Shown one piece after another: positions 46,320 through 53,896 of a DNA stretch of 64,000 bases. Position 1 is the first letter of the stretch; every line of letters starts with the position of its first letter. Location: contig NZ_JAGGKA010000006.1 in assembly GCF_017873215.1 (NCBI RefSeq), positions 142,476 to 206,475 on the forward strand, written 5' to 3'. Below the pieces are notes generated by a model that was given only the letters and a program-made list of their open reading frames with translations, did no database searches and was not told the origin of the DNA. The position numbers and the translations under genes are program-made. This stretch comes from Clostridium tetanomorphum. Its GTDB lineage: Bacteria; Bacillota; Clostridia; Clostridiales; Clostridiaceae.

Positions 46320-46619
46320 TTAGCTTACAATGAAAAAGCGAAGTGAATTGTTCAGGCTGTGCAGTCCGTCAATGAGGTATTCCGCAATGGCAGGAATACC
46401 AAGGGGAGAAATCAAAAACGACAGGAACAGGAACACGCCGAAGCCTAGCTTTTCACCACTTATCAGCAGGGCAATGCTGATAAGAACGCCTATCCCGGAA
46501 ACTACCTGTAAGAAAGCGGCGGCATAGCAGAATACAAATTCAATCATGGGTGTTGCTATCGTCAGCAGAACCACAAACGGCGCGGCGATAATCTTAAATA
46601 TTAGTTTGATAAACTTCAT
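46320..46619 (-). CDS. CD1845-family membrane protein
   Basis: 99 residues, two or three TM helices; the order KIIAAPFVVLLTIATP, SGIGVLISIALLISG, FLISPLGIPAIAEYLIDGL is that of the CD1845 family found in clostridial conjugative transposons, usually next to the relaxase. GGAGAATTTT precedes the ATG. It is the first gene of the relaxase transcript. Function unknown. Confidence 0.88.
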   Translation of the reverse strand: MKFIKLIFKIIAAPFVVLLTIATPMIEFVFCYAAAFLQVVSGIGVLISIALLISGEKLGFGVFLFLSFLISPLGIPAIAEYLIDGLHSLNNSLRFFIVS

Positions 46620-46666
46620 AAAAATTCTCCTTTCATTGAGTGGCTTTCTTATTGTATTCTACCTAT

Positions 46667-46695
46667 ATTTTACCATTTCAGGCAGAGTACAACAA
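46667..46695 (-). promoter_or_regulatory. Promoter of the CD1845-relaxase transcript
   Basis: -35 TTGTTG (46690-46695), 17-bp spacer, -10 TAAAAT (46667-46672) on the minus strand. CTCGACAACATTGTT overlapping the -35 and CTGAAATGG before the -10 repeat those of the recombinase promoter. Confidence 0.78.
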
Positions 46696-46727
46696 TGTTG
46701 TCGAGGCCGCACCGATCTTGTCCCGGG

Positions 46728-46752
46728 ACTTCGGGACAAGTTGGCCCGAAGT
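46728..46752. repeat. ICE 25-bp palindromic repeat, copy 6
   Basis: One mismatch (GGGACAAG). Last copy before the cargo ATPase; the next is beyond mobC at 49626. Confidence 0.93.
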
Positions 46753-46766
46753 TAGCTATATTTGGC

Positions 46767-46795
46767 TTGAATCTACAAGGAAAATTATGTATAAT
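46767..46795 (+). promoter_or_regulatory. Promoter of the cargo ATPase gene
   Basis: -35 TTGAAT (46767-46772), 17-bp spacer, -10 TATAAT (46790-46795), about 115 bases before the ATG at 46909. Confidence 0.78.
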
Positions 46796-46908
46796 TAGAG
46801 AGAAAAATAAAATTTTAAAGCGAAACATGGGTTGCATTATAGTTGAGTGTTGATTTATTTGTATGAAGAACCTAAACAGTAGCTTTGCTTTTTCGGAAAG
46901 GAGCAAAA

Positions 46909-49023
46909 ATGGACATTTCTATTCATAACTGCAATAATATTGACTCTGGTGATATACATATTGAAAATGGAAGATTAAATATTAAATATGCTATTAATGG
47001 TACTGGAAAATCAACGATTGCCCAAGCTATATCTTTACATATTTCAGGTGGGGCACTAACAGATTTACGTCCATTTAAGTATTTGAATGATGGAGAAGAA
47101 GACCATAACCCAAGTGTTATGATATCTGATGCCATTCAGAAAGTGGCTGTCTTCGATGAGAAATATATTGAAACCTATGCTTATCAAAAGGATGAGTTAG
47201 TAGCGAATAGTTTTGAGATATTTGTTAAAACGCCCAAATACGAAGAACATATGCGTAAAATTTCCGAGTTAATTTCTAGCATACAAACAGCTTTTCGTGA
47301 CGACCCGGATCTAGATGCCCTTATTAATGATTTGACAACTTTTATCGACGGGTTTGGGAAAGCACAGAGCGGATATTCAAAAGCAGGCGATCTCGGAAAA
47401 AGTATTGGTAAAGGAAACAAGCTTGAGAATGTTCCCCCTGAACTTGCTGCATATGCTCCGTATTTAAGAACAGCAGGGACAAATCTAAAATGGCTAAAGT
47501 GGCAAACCGAGGGAAAAGATTATTTGGAAATCACTGATAAATGTCCGTATTGTGTTTCCAACATTTCAACACCTAAAGAAACCATCTTAAAAGTAAGCCA
47601 AGAGTATGATACTAAATATCTTTCTTCATTAAGCAAAATATTAGATGTATTTACCTCCTTAGAGGCTTATTTTTCAGAAGATACAAAAGCGGCTGTGCAA
47701 ATTATTTCAAAAAATGCTACTGGTATAACAACAGAACAAATTGAGTTTCTTAAACGACTAAAAGACGAGGTAATTACTTTACGCGATAAGTTAACTGGTT
47801 TAAAATACTTAGGTTTTGCTTCATTGAGCAATGTAGATCGGGTAGCAGATGCATTACGCGAAAACATTATTGACTTAGCCTTTTACCGTCAGCTAGAAAG
47901 CGATTATACAAAATCTAAAATTGACAGGATTAATGCTTCGCTGAACGAAGTAATTACTGTTGCGGGGCAGTTACAAGGACAAGTTGCTCAGCAAAAAGAA
48001 GAAATAAGAAAGACTATAGAAAAACATAGTAAAGATATTAATGGTTTTCTTGAATCAGCAGGTTATCAATACAAAGTTTCAATCGTTCAATCTACAGGGG
48101 AAAGCTACCGCTTAATCTTAACGTATACAGAACAGAGCGAGGGTATCGGAAATGTAAAAGAACATTTAAGTTACGGTGAGCGAAATGCTTTCGCTTTGGT
48201 ATTGTTTATGTATCAAGCGCTTAAAGAAAATGCGGATTTTATAATACTTGATGATCCTATTTCATCTTTTGATAATAATAAAAAGTTTGCTATTATGTCT
48301 ATGCTTTTTAGAGGGACAAACTCTTTTCAAGGAAAAACTGTATTGATGTTAACACATGATTTTGAGCCAATTATTGATATTGTTTGCACCTTGCGTGATA
48401 TTTTCTCACCGTCAGCGAAAGCATACTTTATTTCAAATATTAATGGAACGTTAGACGAACATGTAATTACAAATACAGATGTCAAATCATGTGTTTCGGT
48501 ATGTGAAAGTAATATTGCTGATTCTGCCGATATAATCCACAAGCTGATTTATTATAGGCGGCTTGTCGAAATCAACGATCAAAAGGATATAGTTTGGGAT
48601 TTACTTTCTAACGTATTTCACAAAGATAGAGATATTCCCCAAATCAAAGATGAAGACGGAAGTCTGCGGGATATGACTCCTGACGAAATTGTATTAGCTA
48701 CCAGTATCATTCAACAAAAGATTGATGACTTTGATTATTCAACTGTATATGCGCGTACCAAAAATATCTCGGATATGGTAGCACTGTATCGCAACTCTGC
48801 AAGTGGCTATGAAAAGGTTCAAATATATAGGATGTTAAAAGATGGAGATATGGAACGGGGCAGCGCAATGAAAAAATATGTAGATGAAACATTCCATGTG
48901 CAAAACGATTATTTATTCCAACTTAATCCAAGGCAGTACAAGATTGTACCGCAATATGTTCTTAATTATTGTGATAATGAAATTTGCACTATTGAAGAAA
49001 GCCTTGTTCAAACAGTTGGGTAG
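46909..49023 (+). CDS. SMC/RloC-like AAA ATPase with zinc-hook motif (candidate defence gene)
   Basis: 704 residues. The P-loop is NGTGKST (30-36). A helical middle region carries CPYC (212-215), a zinc-hook-like CxxC as in Rad50 and RloC. The ABC signature is LSYGERNAF (~421), Walker B FIILDDP (Asp448-Asp449), the D-loop SSFDNN, and the switch His is in LTHDF. The ~200-residue C-terminal domain has Arg550-x3-Glu554 and His571, which could be a PrrC/RloC-like nuclease centre but is not proven. GGAAAGGAG precedes the ATG. It runs opposite to the surrounding transfer genes, is AT-rich, and has its own promoter and terminator, so it is inserted cargo. Confidence 0.8.
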   Translation: MDISIHNCNNIDSGDIHIENGRLNIKYAINGTGKSTIAQAISLHISGGALTDLRPFKYLNDGEEDHNPSVMISDAIQKVAVFDEKYIETYAYQKDELVANSFEIFVKTPKYEEHMRKISELISSIQTAFRDDPDLDALINDLTTFIDGFGKAQSGYSKAGDLGKSIGKGNKLENVPPELAAYAPYLRTAGTNLKWLKWQTEGKDYLEITDKCPYCVSNISTPKETILKVSQEYDTKYLSSLSKILDVFTSLEAYFSEDTKAAVQIISKNATGITTEQIEFLKRLKDEVITLRDKLTGLKYLGFASLSNVDRVADALRENIIDLAFYRQLESDYTKSKIDRINASLNEVITVAGQLQGQVAQQKEEIRKTIEKHSKDINGFLESAGYQYKVSIVQSTGESYRLILTYTEQSEGIGNVKEHLSYGERNAFALVLFMYQALKENADFIILDDPISSFDNNKKFAIMSMLFRGTNSFQGKTVLMLTHDFEPIIDIVCTLRDIFSPSAKAYFISNINGTLDEHVITNTDVKSCVSVCESNIADSADIIHKLIYYRRLVEINDQKDIVWDLLSNVFHKDRDIPQIKDEDGSLRDMTPDEIVLATSIIQQKIDDFDYSTVYARTKNISDMVALYRNSASGYEKVQIYRMLKDGDMERGSAMKKYVDETFHVQNDYLFQLNPRQYKIVPQYVLNYCDNEICTIEESLVQTVG

Positions 49024-49050
49024 TCCATACAAAAAAATAAAATATTTAAA

Positions 49051-49072
49051 GGGGACAGATTAATCTGTCCCC
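49051..49072. terminator. Bidirectional terminator between ATPase and mobC
   Basis: Perfect 22-bp palindrome GGGGACAGATT/AATCTGTCCCC flanked by AAA and TTTA. It ends both the plus-strand ATPase transcript and the minus-strand transfer operon. Confidence 0.85.
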
Positions 49073-49076
49073 TTTA

Positions 49077-49424
49077 TTATAGCTCCACTACCGCCGTAAG
49101 CTGTTTGAGTACCTCTGAAACCCGGCCCCATAACTCGGTATAATCTTTTTGCAGGGCGGCAATTTCGGACGGATAAACGCCGTAGGTATTGGCATGAATG
49201 GCAACCTGATTCAGATTGTTGGCACATCTGCGTTGCAGGGAAACCAGCTCCCGGACGGGGGCAAGGTCAACATTCAGCACATAGCCATTGAGCGCCATTT
49301 TGCGGATATAGGCGCTTAAATTCTGTGTTCCGGCTTGTGCCATACGTTCCTGAATGGCGGCGTATTCATCATTACTCACCCAAACATAAAGGGGAACGCC
49401 CCGCCTGCGTTTGGGGCGGCTCAC
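49077..49424 (-). CDS. mobC: MobC-family relaxosome protein
   Basis: 115 residues. The N-terminal ribbon-helix-helix part (VPLYVWVSNDEYAAIQERM) is followed by LSAYIRKMALNG and LVSLQRRCANNLNQVA, the MobC signature. It assists the relaxase at oriT. The start overlaps the preceding gene by four bases, so it is the last gene of the transfer operon. Confidence 0.92.
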   Translation of the reverse strand: MSRPKRRRGVPLYVWVSNDEYAAIQERMAQAGTQNLSAYIRKMALNGYVLNVDLAPVRELVSLQRRCANNLNQVAIHANTYGVYPSEIAALQKDYTELWGRVSEVLKQLTAVVEL

Positions 49425-49603
49425 CGTTCCTCCCGTTCCCGGCTCCTGCGCTTTGCCGGCGGCTCCTTTACCCTGTCTTTCGGCCTTTCCTCCGGCATGG
49501 CCTGCACAATAGGCAAAGGGGCATTGTTCGGAATCCCATCAATCATGTTGTAATTCTGTTCCGTGGAAAGCTCTGCATTGTTCAAATAGTTATCCTTTTC
49601 CAT
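49421..49603 (-). CDS. Small ICE protein (DUF4316-like)
   Basis: 60 residues, MEKDNYLNNAELSTEQNYNM then a Pro/Arg-rich charged tail. AAAAAGGAGG lies upstream of the ATG at 49603; the longer frame runs across the palindromic repeat and is not the gene. The tail resembles the C-termini of DUF4316 proteins. Function unknown; coupled to mobC by overlap. Confidence 0.7.
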   Translation of the reverse strand: MEKDNYLNNAELSTEQNYNMIDGIPNNAPLPIVQAMPEERPKDRVKEPPAKRRSREREER

Positions 49604-49625
49604 TATCAAAAACCTCCTTTTTGTG

Positions 49626-49650
49626 ACTTCGGGCCAAGTTGGCCCGAAGT
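49626..49650. repeat. ICE 25-bp palindromic repeat, copy 7
   Basis: Perfect consensus. Two bases after the stop of the 49653-50225 gene and 22 bases before the next start. Confidence 0.95.
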
Positions 49651-49652
49651 GG

Positions 49653-50225
49653 TTATCGGTCTTTCTCTGTTCCTTTTGCGGGAGCAGTAAGGGCGGCGTT
49701 GTCCCGTGCCACCTGTTTGGCTCCCTCTGCCAGCCGGGCGGCAATGGATTTACTTTTTTCCGGTTCCCTGTCGGGATTGCCGGGAGCCGCCCGAAGCTCA
49801 TAGTCAGCCATTTGCTTTTCTGTCAGGGGCGCGTCATACACAAGATAGCCCCACGCCAGAAAGCGGTAATGTTCCACACTTTCCCGCTTATCAAAATTCA
49901 CGAGATATAACGGGCCGTTCTCCGTTTTGGGGAATGTACCAATATCCACTGGCCTTTGTGTAGAATAATATCGGTAAGCTGATTTTGCGGATACGCCGTA
50001 ATTATGCTGATATTCGGCTACACGGTTCTCATAATCCCTTGTGGCGGCGGCTTTATCGGCGGTATAGTGTCCCGAATAGTAATCGCGCCTGCCGCTTATG
50101 TCCTCGGTAAACTGCCATGTGGCAAAGGGCTGTACCGCCTGTGGATTTTCCCCAAGGGCAAAGCCCCGGTCATTCTCAAAGACAATGGCCCGTTTGATTT
50201 CATATCCTTTTACGTTATCGCTCAT
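49653..50225 (-). CDS. ICE-associated protein of unknown function (DUF4316-type context)
   Basis: 190 residues, soluble. It starts MSDNVKGYEIKRAIVFENDRG; GGAGGG precedes the ATG at 50225. The C-terminal tail IAARLAEGAKQVARDNAALTAPAKG is nearly the same as the tail of the SpoVG-like protein 7 kb away. The N-terminal part carries FATWQFTEDISGRRDYYSGHY, typical of hypothetical proteins in CD11xx-type ICEs. No catalytic motif seen. Confidence 0.7.
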   Translation of the reverse strand: MSDNVKGYEIKRAIVFENDRGFALGENPQAVQPFATWQFTEDISGRRDYYSGHYTADKAAATRDYENRVAEYQHNYGVSAKSAYRYYSTQRPVDIGTFPKTENGPLYLVNFDKRESVEHYRFLAWGYLVYDAPLTEKQMADYELRAAPGNPDREPEKSKSIAARLAEGAKQVARDNAALTAPAKGTEKDR

Positions 50226-50365
50226 TTTCCCTCCGTTTTCACACATAGAAATGTCACGCTGTTACCCTCAAAAAGCGGGGGCAGGAAGCGTAGATACCTT
50301 TTCCTTGAAACCGGGGCCGGAAAGCCCCGGAAATCAAGGCTTTTTTAGGTGAACTTCGTGACACC

Positions 50366-50743
50366 TTACCCCTTGTTTCTGCGCCTGTGCCGCTGTTGGC
50401 GGCGGCGGTCTGCTTCGCGTTTTCCTTTCCGGCGGCAGGCTTCGGAGCAATAGATCTGACTGGTAACAGGAAGATAGGCCGTGCCGCAGACCGGGCAGGT
50501 CTTGCGGGAAAGCAAAGCGGGGGTTCCGGCTAAATCAGCTTCCAGCACCGGTTCAAGCGGAAGCACGGCCTTTTGAAAATATTTGCAGTATGCGCCCGTC
50601 CAGCATTTATCCAGCATATAGCAGCCGCCGTAATCAAGGGGCAGACAACCGTATTCCGGGTCATAATTGGCGCATATCCCTGTTACCAGCCTGCGGATTG
50701 AGGCGCGTTCCCGGCGGGTCAGTTCCCGGGGTTCGGCACTCAT
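50366..50743 (-). CDS. Cysteine-rich VLP-domain protein
   Basis: 125 residues. The N-terminal Cys_rich_VLP part is IRRLVTGICANYDPEYGCLP (with C-M-L-D-K-C and Y-C-K-Y-F); the second half has a zinc-finger-like KTCPVCGTAY...YCSEACRRKGKREADRRRQQ, basic. Probably DNA- or metal-binding. Its ATG overlaps the stop of the preceding 70-aa gene (ATGA). Confidence 0.85.
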   Translation of the reverse strand: MSAEPRELTRRERASIRRLVTGICANYDPEYGCLPLDYGGCYMLDKCWTGAYCKYFQKAVLPLEPVLEADLAGTPALLSRKTCPVCGTAYLPVTSQIYCSEACRRKGKREADRRRQQRHRRRNKG

Positions 50744-50952
50744 AGCTCTGACTTCGGGCCAAGTTGGCCCGAAGTTCCCTCTCTTTGCGGCAGTATCAAA
50801 TCTCGGTAGCAAACGCCCACGCAGACAGAGCCGTTCCAATAACTGCAATCCCGGCAGGGAGAGCCTTTCGGCGGCTTGCGCGGTGGAGCCGGGCGGCAGG
50901 GGCGGGGCTTTTCTTTCATCATTTTTTCATAGGGGCTGTTGGTGAAATTCAT
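50740..50952 (-). CDS. Small Cys-containing ICE protein ending in the palindromic repeat
   Basis: 70 residues. The middle has SPCRDCSYWNGSVCVGVCY (four Cys, likely metal site). Its last nine residues, TSGQLGPKSEL-like, are encoded by palindrome copy 8. The start at 50952 overlaps the DUF4366 stop, and its stop overlaps the next gene's start. Function unknown. Confidence 0.7.
   Translation of the reverse strand: MNFTNSPYEKMMKEKPRPCRPAPPRKPPKGSPCRDCSYWNGSVCVGVCYRDLILPQREGTSGQLGPKSEL
50751..50775. repeat. ICE 25-bp palindromic repeat, copy 8 (coding)
   Basis: Perfect consensus, translated TSGQLGPKS at the end of the 50740-50952 protein. Confidence 0.95.
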
Positions 50953-51608
50953 ACGTCCTCGTCCTCCCCATCTACTTCCCACGGCGGGGTATTGTCCTCC
51001 TGCTCGTCGTAAGGGTCGGCTTCGTATTCGTCAAATTCGTCCTCTGCCAAAGCGGCCCGCTCCTGCTTCGGGCGGTAAATCTTAAAGTAATATCCGGCTC
51101 CACCGCCGATTGCAACAACCGCCAGCACCAGCAGGAGCATGGTAGGATTGCTTTTTTGCTCCGGCTCCGCAGAGGTTTCTAAAGAAGTTTCAGAGCTTAT
51201 GTCTGTTTCAGAACTGCTTTCCTGTTCGGGAGTGGTAATAGCGGCGGTTTCATTTTCCACGGTATCCTCGGACTTCTCCGCAAGGGCCAGCAGGTCTTTT
51301 TCCGTCACGGCGTTCAGAAAATACACATTGTCCGTTTTCCGCTGAAGGTCAATCACAAGGTAAAATACATTTTCGTCCGGGGTGGTGATGGTGTAAAACT
51401 GCTTGCCGTCCTCGTCCGTGGCGGTATTGACTACCGTTCCCGTTCCGTCAGGGGTAAAGGGATTGGGGTCACTGGTTGTTTTAGAAATCGCCGGAGCTTC
51501 CGTTACCTCCGGGGTTTCCTCACCGCCGCTGGCATAGGCCACAGTGCTAAAGGAAAAGGCCATTAAAAAAGCGGCGCATAGCACCGCCATCATACGAAAT
51601 TTCTTCAT
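50949..51608 (-). CDS. DUF4366 (CD1107-family) membrane protein
   Basis: 219 residues: signal peptide (MKKFRMMAVLCAAFLMAF), extracellular domain with GKQFYTITTPDENVFYLVIDLQ, Ser/Glu-rich stalk, TM helix (MLLLVLAVVAIGGGAGYYF) and acidic cytoplasmic tail. This is the CD1107-type protein of clostridial ICEs, probably part of the envelope-spanning transfer apparatus. It overlaps both neighbours by four bases. Confidence 0.92.
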   Translation of the reverse strand: MKKFRMMAVLCAAFLMAFSFSTVAYASGGEETPEVTEAPAISKTTSDPNPFTPDGTGTVVNTATDEDGKQFYTITTPDENVFYLVIDLQRKTDNVYFLNAVTEKDLLALAEKSEDTVENETAAITTPEQESSSETDISSETSLETSAEPEQKSNPTMLLLVLAVVAIGGGAGYYFKIYRPKQERAALAEDEFDEYEADPYDEQEDNTPPWEVDGEDEDV

Positions 51609-51874
51609 TCTTCGATTTCCTCCTTTTCAGTTTGGGCGGGTACTGCGGACTTCGGGCCAAGTTGACCCGAAGTGGCGCCGCCTGCCTTTGCTGCTTTCAG
51701 CAGGTCGGCAAGGTCGGTCAGGGAAATATCCATGCCGCGCACCGCGTCCACAATTTCCAGATTTTCCAGCTCGGTTTTCTGCTTTTCCAGCTCCCGCAGC
51801 TTTGTTTGAAACTCATTGATTTTATCCTTTGTTTTCTGTATGTCCTTGCAGACACGTTCAATTTTTGCGTTCAA
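51605..51874 (-). CDS. DUF4315-family protein
   Basis: 89 residues. An N-terminal coiled coil (KIERVCKDIQKTKDKINEFQ and following) and LVDAVRGMDI-like region typical of DUF4315. The C-terminal part is interrupted by TSGQLGPKS, encoded by palindrome copy 9. Conserved in CD11xx-type transfer operons between the NlpC/P60 and DUF4366 genes; role unknown. Confidence 0.9.
   Translation of the reverse strand: MNAKIERVCKDIQKTKDKINEFQTKLRELEKQKTELENLEIVDAVRGMDISLTDLADLLKAAKAGGATSGQLGPKSAVPAQTEKEEIEE
51649..51673. repeat. ICE 25-bp palindromic repeat, copy 9 (coding)
   Basis: One mismatch (TTGACCC). Translated TSGQLGPKS in the DUF4315 protein. Confidence 0.94.
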
Positions 51875-51892
51875 AAGTTACCTCCTTTTTGG

Positions 51893-53896
51893 TTATGGCA
51901 AACGTCCATAGCCTAAAAAATGACTTTGCCAGTAGTTTGTATTGATGGAAGTGTACTGTATGGGGGAGCCGCAATGAATCATCATGCCGTTTCCAACGTA
52001 AATTCCCACATGGCTTGCGCCGGAAGTGTCGTAGGTGCCTTGAAAGAAAATCAGGTCGCCGGGCTGTGCTTCGTCCGGTGGGATATGGGAACAGGAATTG
52101 AAAAGCCCTGTTGCGGTGGTTCGCCCCACGCTTCCCACGCCCGACTGATTGATGACCCAGCACACAAAGCCCGAACAATCAAAGGAAGTGGAGGGAGAAG
52201 AACCGCCCCAAACATAGGGGTAGCCTAAGTATTTCTCCGCTTCGGCAATCATAGCGGCAAATTCCGGGTCGGCCAGAGCTTGTGGGGGGATGTCGTAATC
52301 GGTGTATTCCCCGGCATGGGCGTAAATGTTTCCCTCAAACAGATATGGGCGGTTGCCTTTGGTCTTTTGGTAAATGGTATAGCGTTCCGTCTGTTCCGGG
52401 TTAAGATTGGAAAGAGCCACTGCTCCCAATGACTTGTTTTTCAAAGATACGTTGAGGATATAGTAATTATAGGGAACCTCGTAGGTGTCGGTATGGGTTT
52501 CGCCGTTTTCGTCCGTCCAAGTGTCGGTTTCCGTGCGGTAGCGCACCTCTACCGTTTCCGTGATGGTCAGGATATATTGCTGTCCGAACAGGGTTTGCAG
52601 TTCGGCCTGTACCTGTGCCGGGGTGTAGCCGCCGTATTTGGCAGTCAGATAGGAAGGCAGCTCAAAGGGGTCATGCCCGATTTCATCCACGGAATAGCGG
52701 TACTCGTCATAGCCGGGATAATCGCTTTCTATCTGGGAGAGCCGTTCCCGCAAATCCTTTTCCAGTGCGGTATAGTTTTCTTCGACGACTTCAATATCAC
52801 TGTCCGACGAACCGTAGGAAGTGCCGCCCACCACGCTAATCAGGCCGTTGCCAATGGTGGTGATTCCCGCCATGCAGGATTGCAGAATCACAATCAACAG
52901 GAACAGCACCAGCCCAAGCAATAAAATCTTTGGATTGCGCTTTACAAAGGCCGCAACCGTTCGGGTTACTTTTTCAGTGAAGCGCACCGCTTTTTTGCCC
53001 TGCTTTGCCGCTTCTTTCGCCTGTTTTCGGTACTGTTTTTTTAACTGTTGCTTCTGCCAGAACCGGGAAACCGGGTTACTTTGCAAGCCCGGATTGTCCT
53101 GCACAAGCTGGCGGTAGGCGTAATCGGCTCTTGCGCTGATATGCCTGTTTCCCCATTTGCGAACCTGCCGGGTGGGACGAGTGCGGATACGGTGCTTGAT
53201 AAAGCGTGTACCGCCCCGGGCAAGGTGTTCCCCGGCAAGTTCCGTTTTGTGGGCGGCTTCCGTTCCTGCATTTTCATGCTCTATTTGATGAATTTTCCCA
53301 TGAACATACCGCCATGACTGATACCCGGCGGCACGGCTCACTTTTTTAATCGGGCCGGGCTTTTTCTGCGGTTTCTGGCTCTCTAATTTTTCACGGGCGG
53401 TATTCAGCTTTTCGCCGCTTTTTTCCATGCAGAGCTTTGATTTCTCCATACGCTTACCGTTCTGCGCCGCCTTTTTGTTGGCAGAGCCAGAATGTGAATC
53501 AGCTCCAGCAGTTTCACCACCGGGCGGTGGATCTCCGTCACGCCGCAGACGTTCCGAGGGTCGGGGCTTCTTACTGTCCTGTCGGAGCTTTCCCGACTTC
53601 GGGCCAAGTTGGCCCGAAGTGGCAAGGTCAGCAGATTTTGGCGGGATTGCGGTATCCGCGGCAGTTTCATCTTCAAATCGCAATTTCTGCTTCTCCATAT
53701 CAGGCGGAGCCGGGTCAGATCGATTACCTACAAGTGGCGAAGTTCCTGACGGGTCGGCGGTTTGCGGTGGTGTTTTCCTGACAGTTTCTTTTTTCGGTGT
53801 AGCCCGCTTTTTTGACTTCGGGCCAAGTTGACCCGAAGTTGCTGCCTGTCCCTTTGGCTTAAACCGCAAGCGGCCCGGTCTGCCTGTATCACGCAT
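51893..53896 (-). CDS. NlpC/P60 cell-wall hydrolase of the transfer apparatus (CD1108-type)
   Basis: 667 residues. A long basic, low-complexity cytoplasmic N-terminus (1-300) contains two TSGQLGPKS inserts from palindrome copies 10 and 11. One TM helix follows (ILLLGLVLFLLIVIL), then an extracellular region and a C-terminal NlpC/P60 domain with catalytic Cys (~574, FDCSGF) and His (SHVGIYVG). It locally cuts peptidoglycan for the mating channel (VirB1-like role). The ATG at 53896 overlaps the VirB4 stop by eight bases; a longer frame has no ribosome site. Confidence 0.92.
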   Translation of the reverse strand: MRDTGRPGRLRFKPKGQAATSGQLGPKSKKRATPKKETVRKTPPQTADPSGTSPLVGNRSDPAPPDMEKQKLRFEDETAADTAIPPKSADLATSGQLGPKSGKLRQDSKKPRPSERLRRDGDPPPGGETAGADSHSGSANKKAAQNGKRMEKSKLCMEKSGEKLNTAREKLESQKPQKKPGPIKKVSRAAGYQSWRYVHGKIHQIEHENAGTEAAHKTELAGEHLARGGTRFIKHRIRTRPTRQVRKWGNRHISARADYAYRQLVQDNPGLQSNPVSRFWQKQQLKKQYRKQAKEAAKQGKKAVRFTEKVTRTVAAFVKRNPKILLLGLVLFLLIVILQSCMAGITTIGNGLISVVGGTSYGSSDSDIEVVEENYTALEKDLRERLSQIESDYPGYDEYRYSVDEIGHDPFELPSYLTAKYGGYTPAQVQAELQTLFGQQYILTITETVEVRYRTETDTWTDENGETHTDTYEVPYNYYILNVSLKNKSLGAVALSNLNPEQTERYTIYQKTKGNRPYLFEGNIYAHAGEYTDYDIPPQALADPEFAAMIAEAEKYLGYPYVWGGSSPSTSFDCSGFVCWVINQSGVGSVGRTTATGLFNSCSHIPPDEAQPGDLIFFQGTYDTSGASHVGIYVGNGMMIHCGSPIQYTSINTNYWQSHFLGYGRLP
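53596..53620. repeat. ICE 25-bp palindromic repeat, copy 10 (coding)
   Basis: Perfect consensus. Translated TSGQLGPKS in the NlpC/P60 protein. Confidence 0.95.
53815..53839. repeat. ICE 25-bp palindromic repeat, copy 11 (coding)
   Basis: One mismatch. Translated TSGQLGPKS near the N-terminus of the NlpC/P60 protein, 195 bases from copy 10. Confidence 0.94.
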
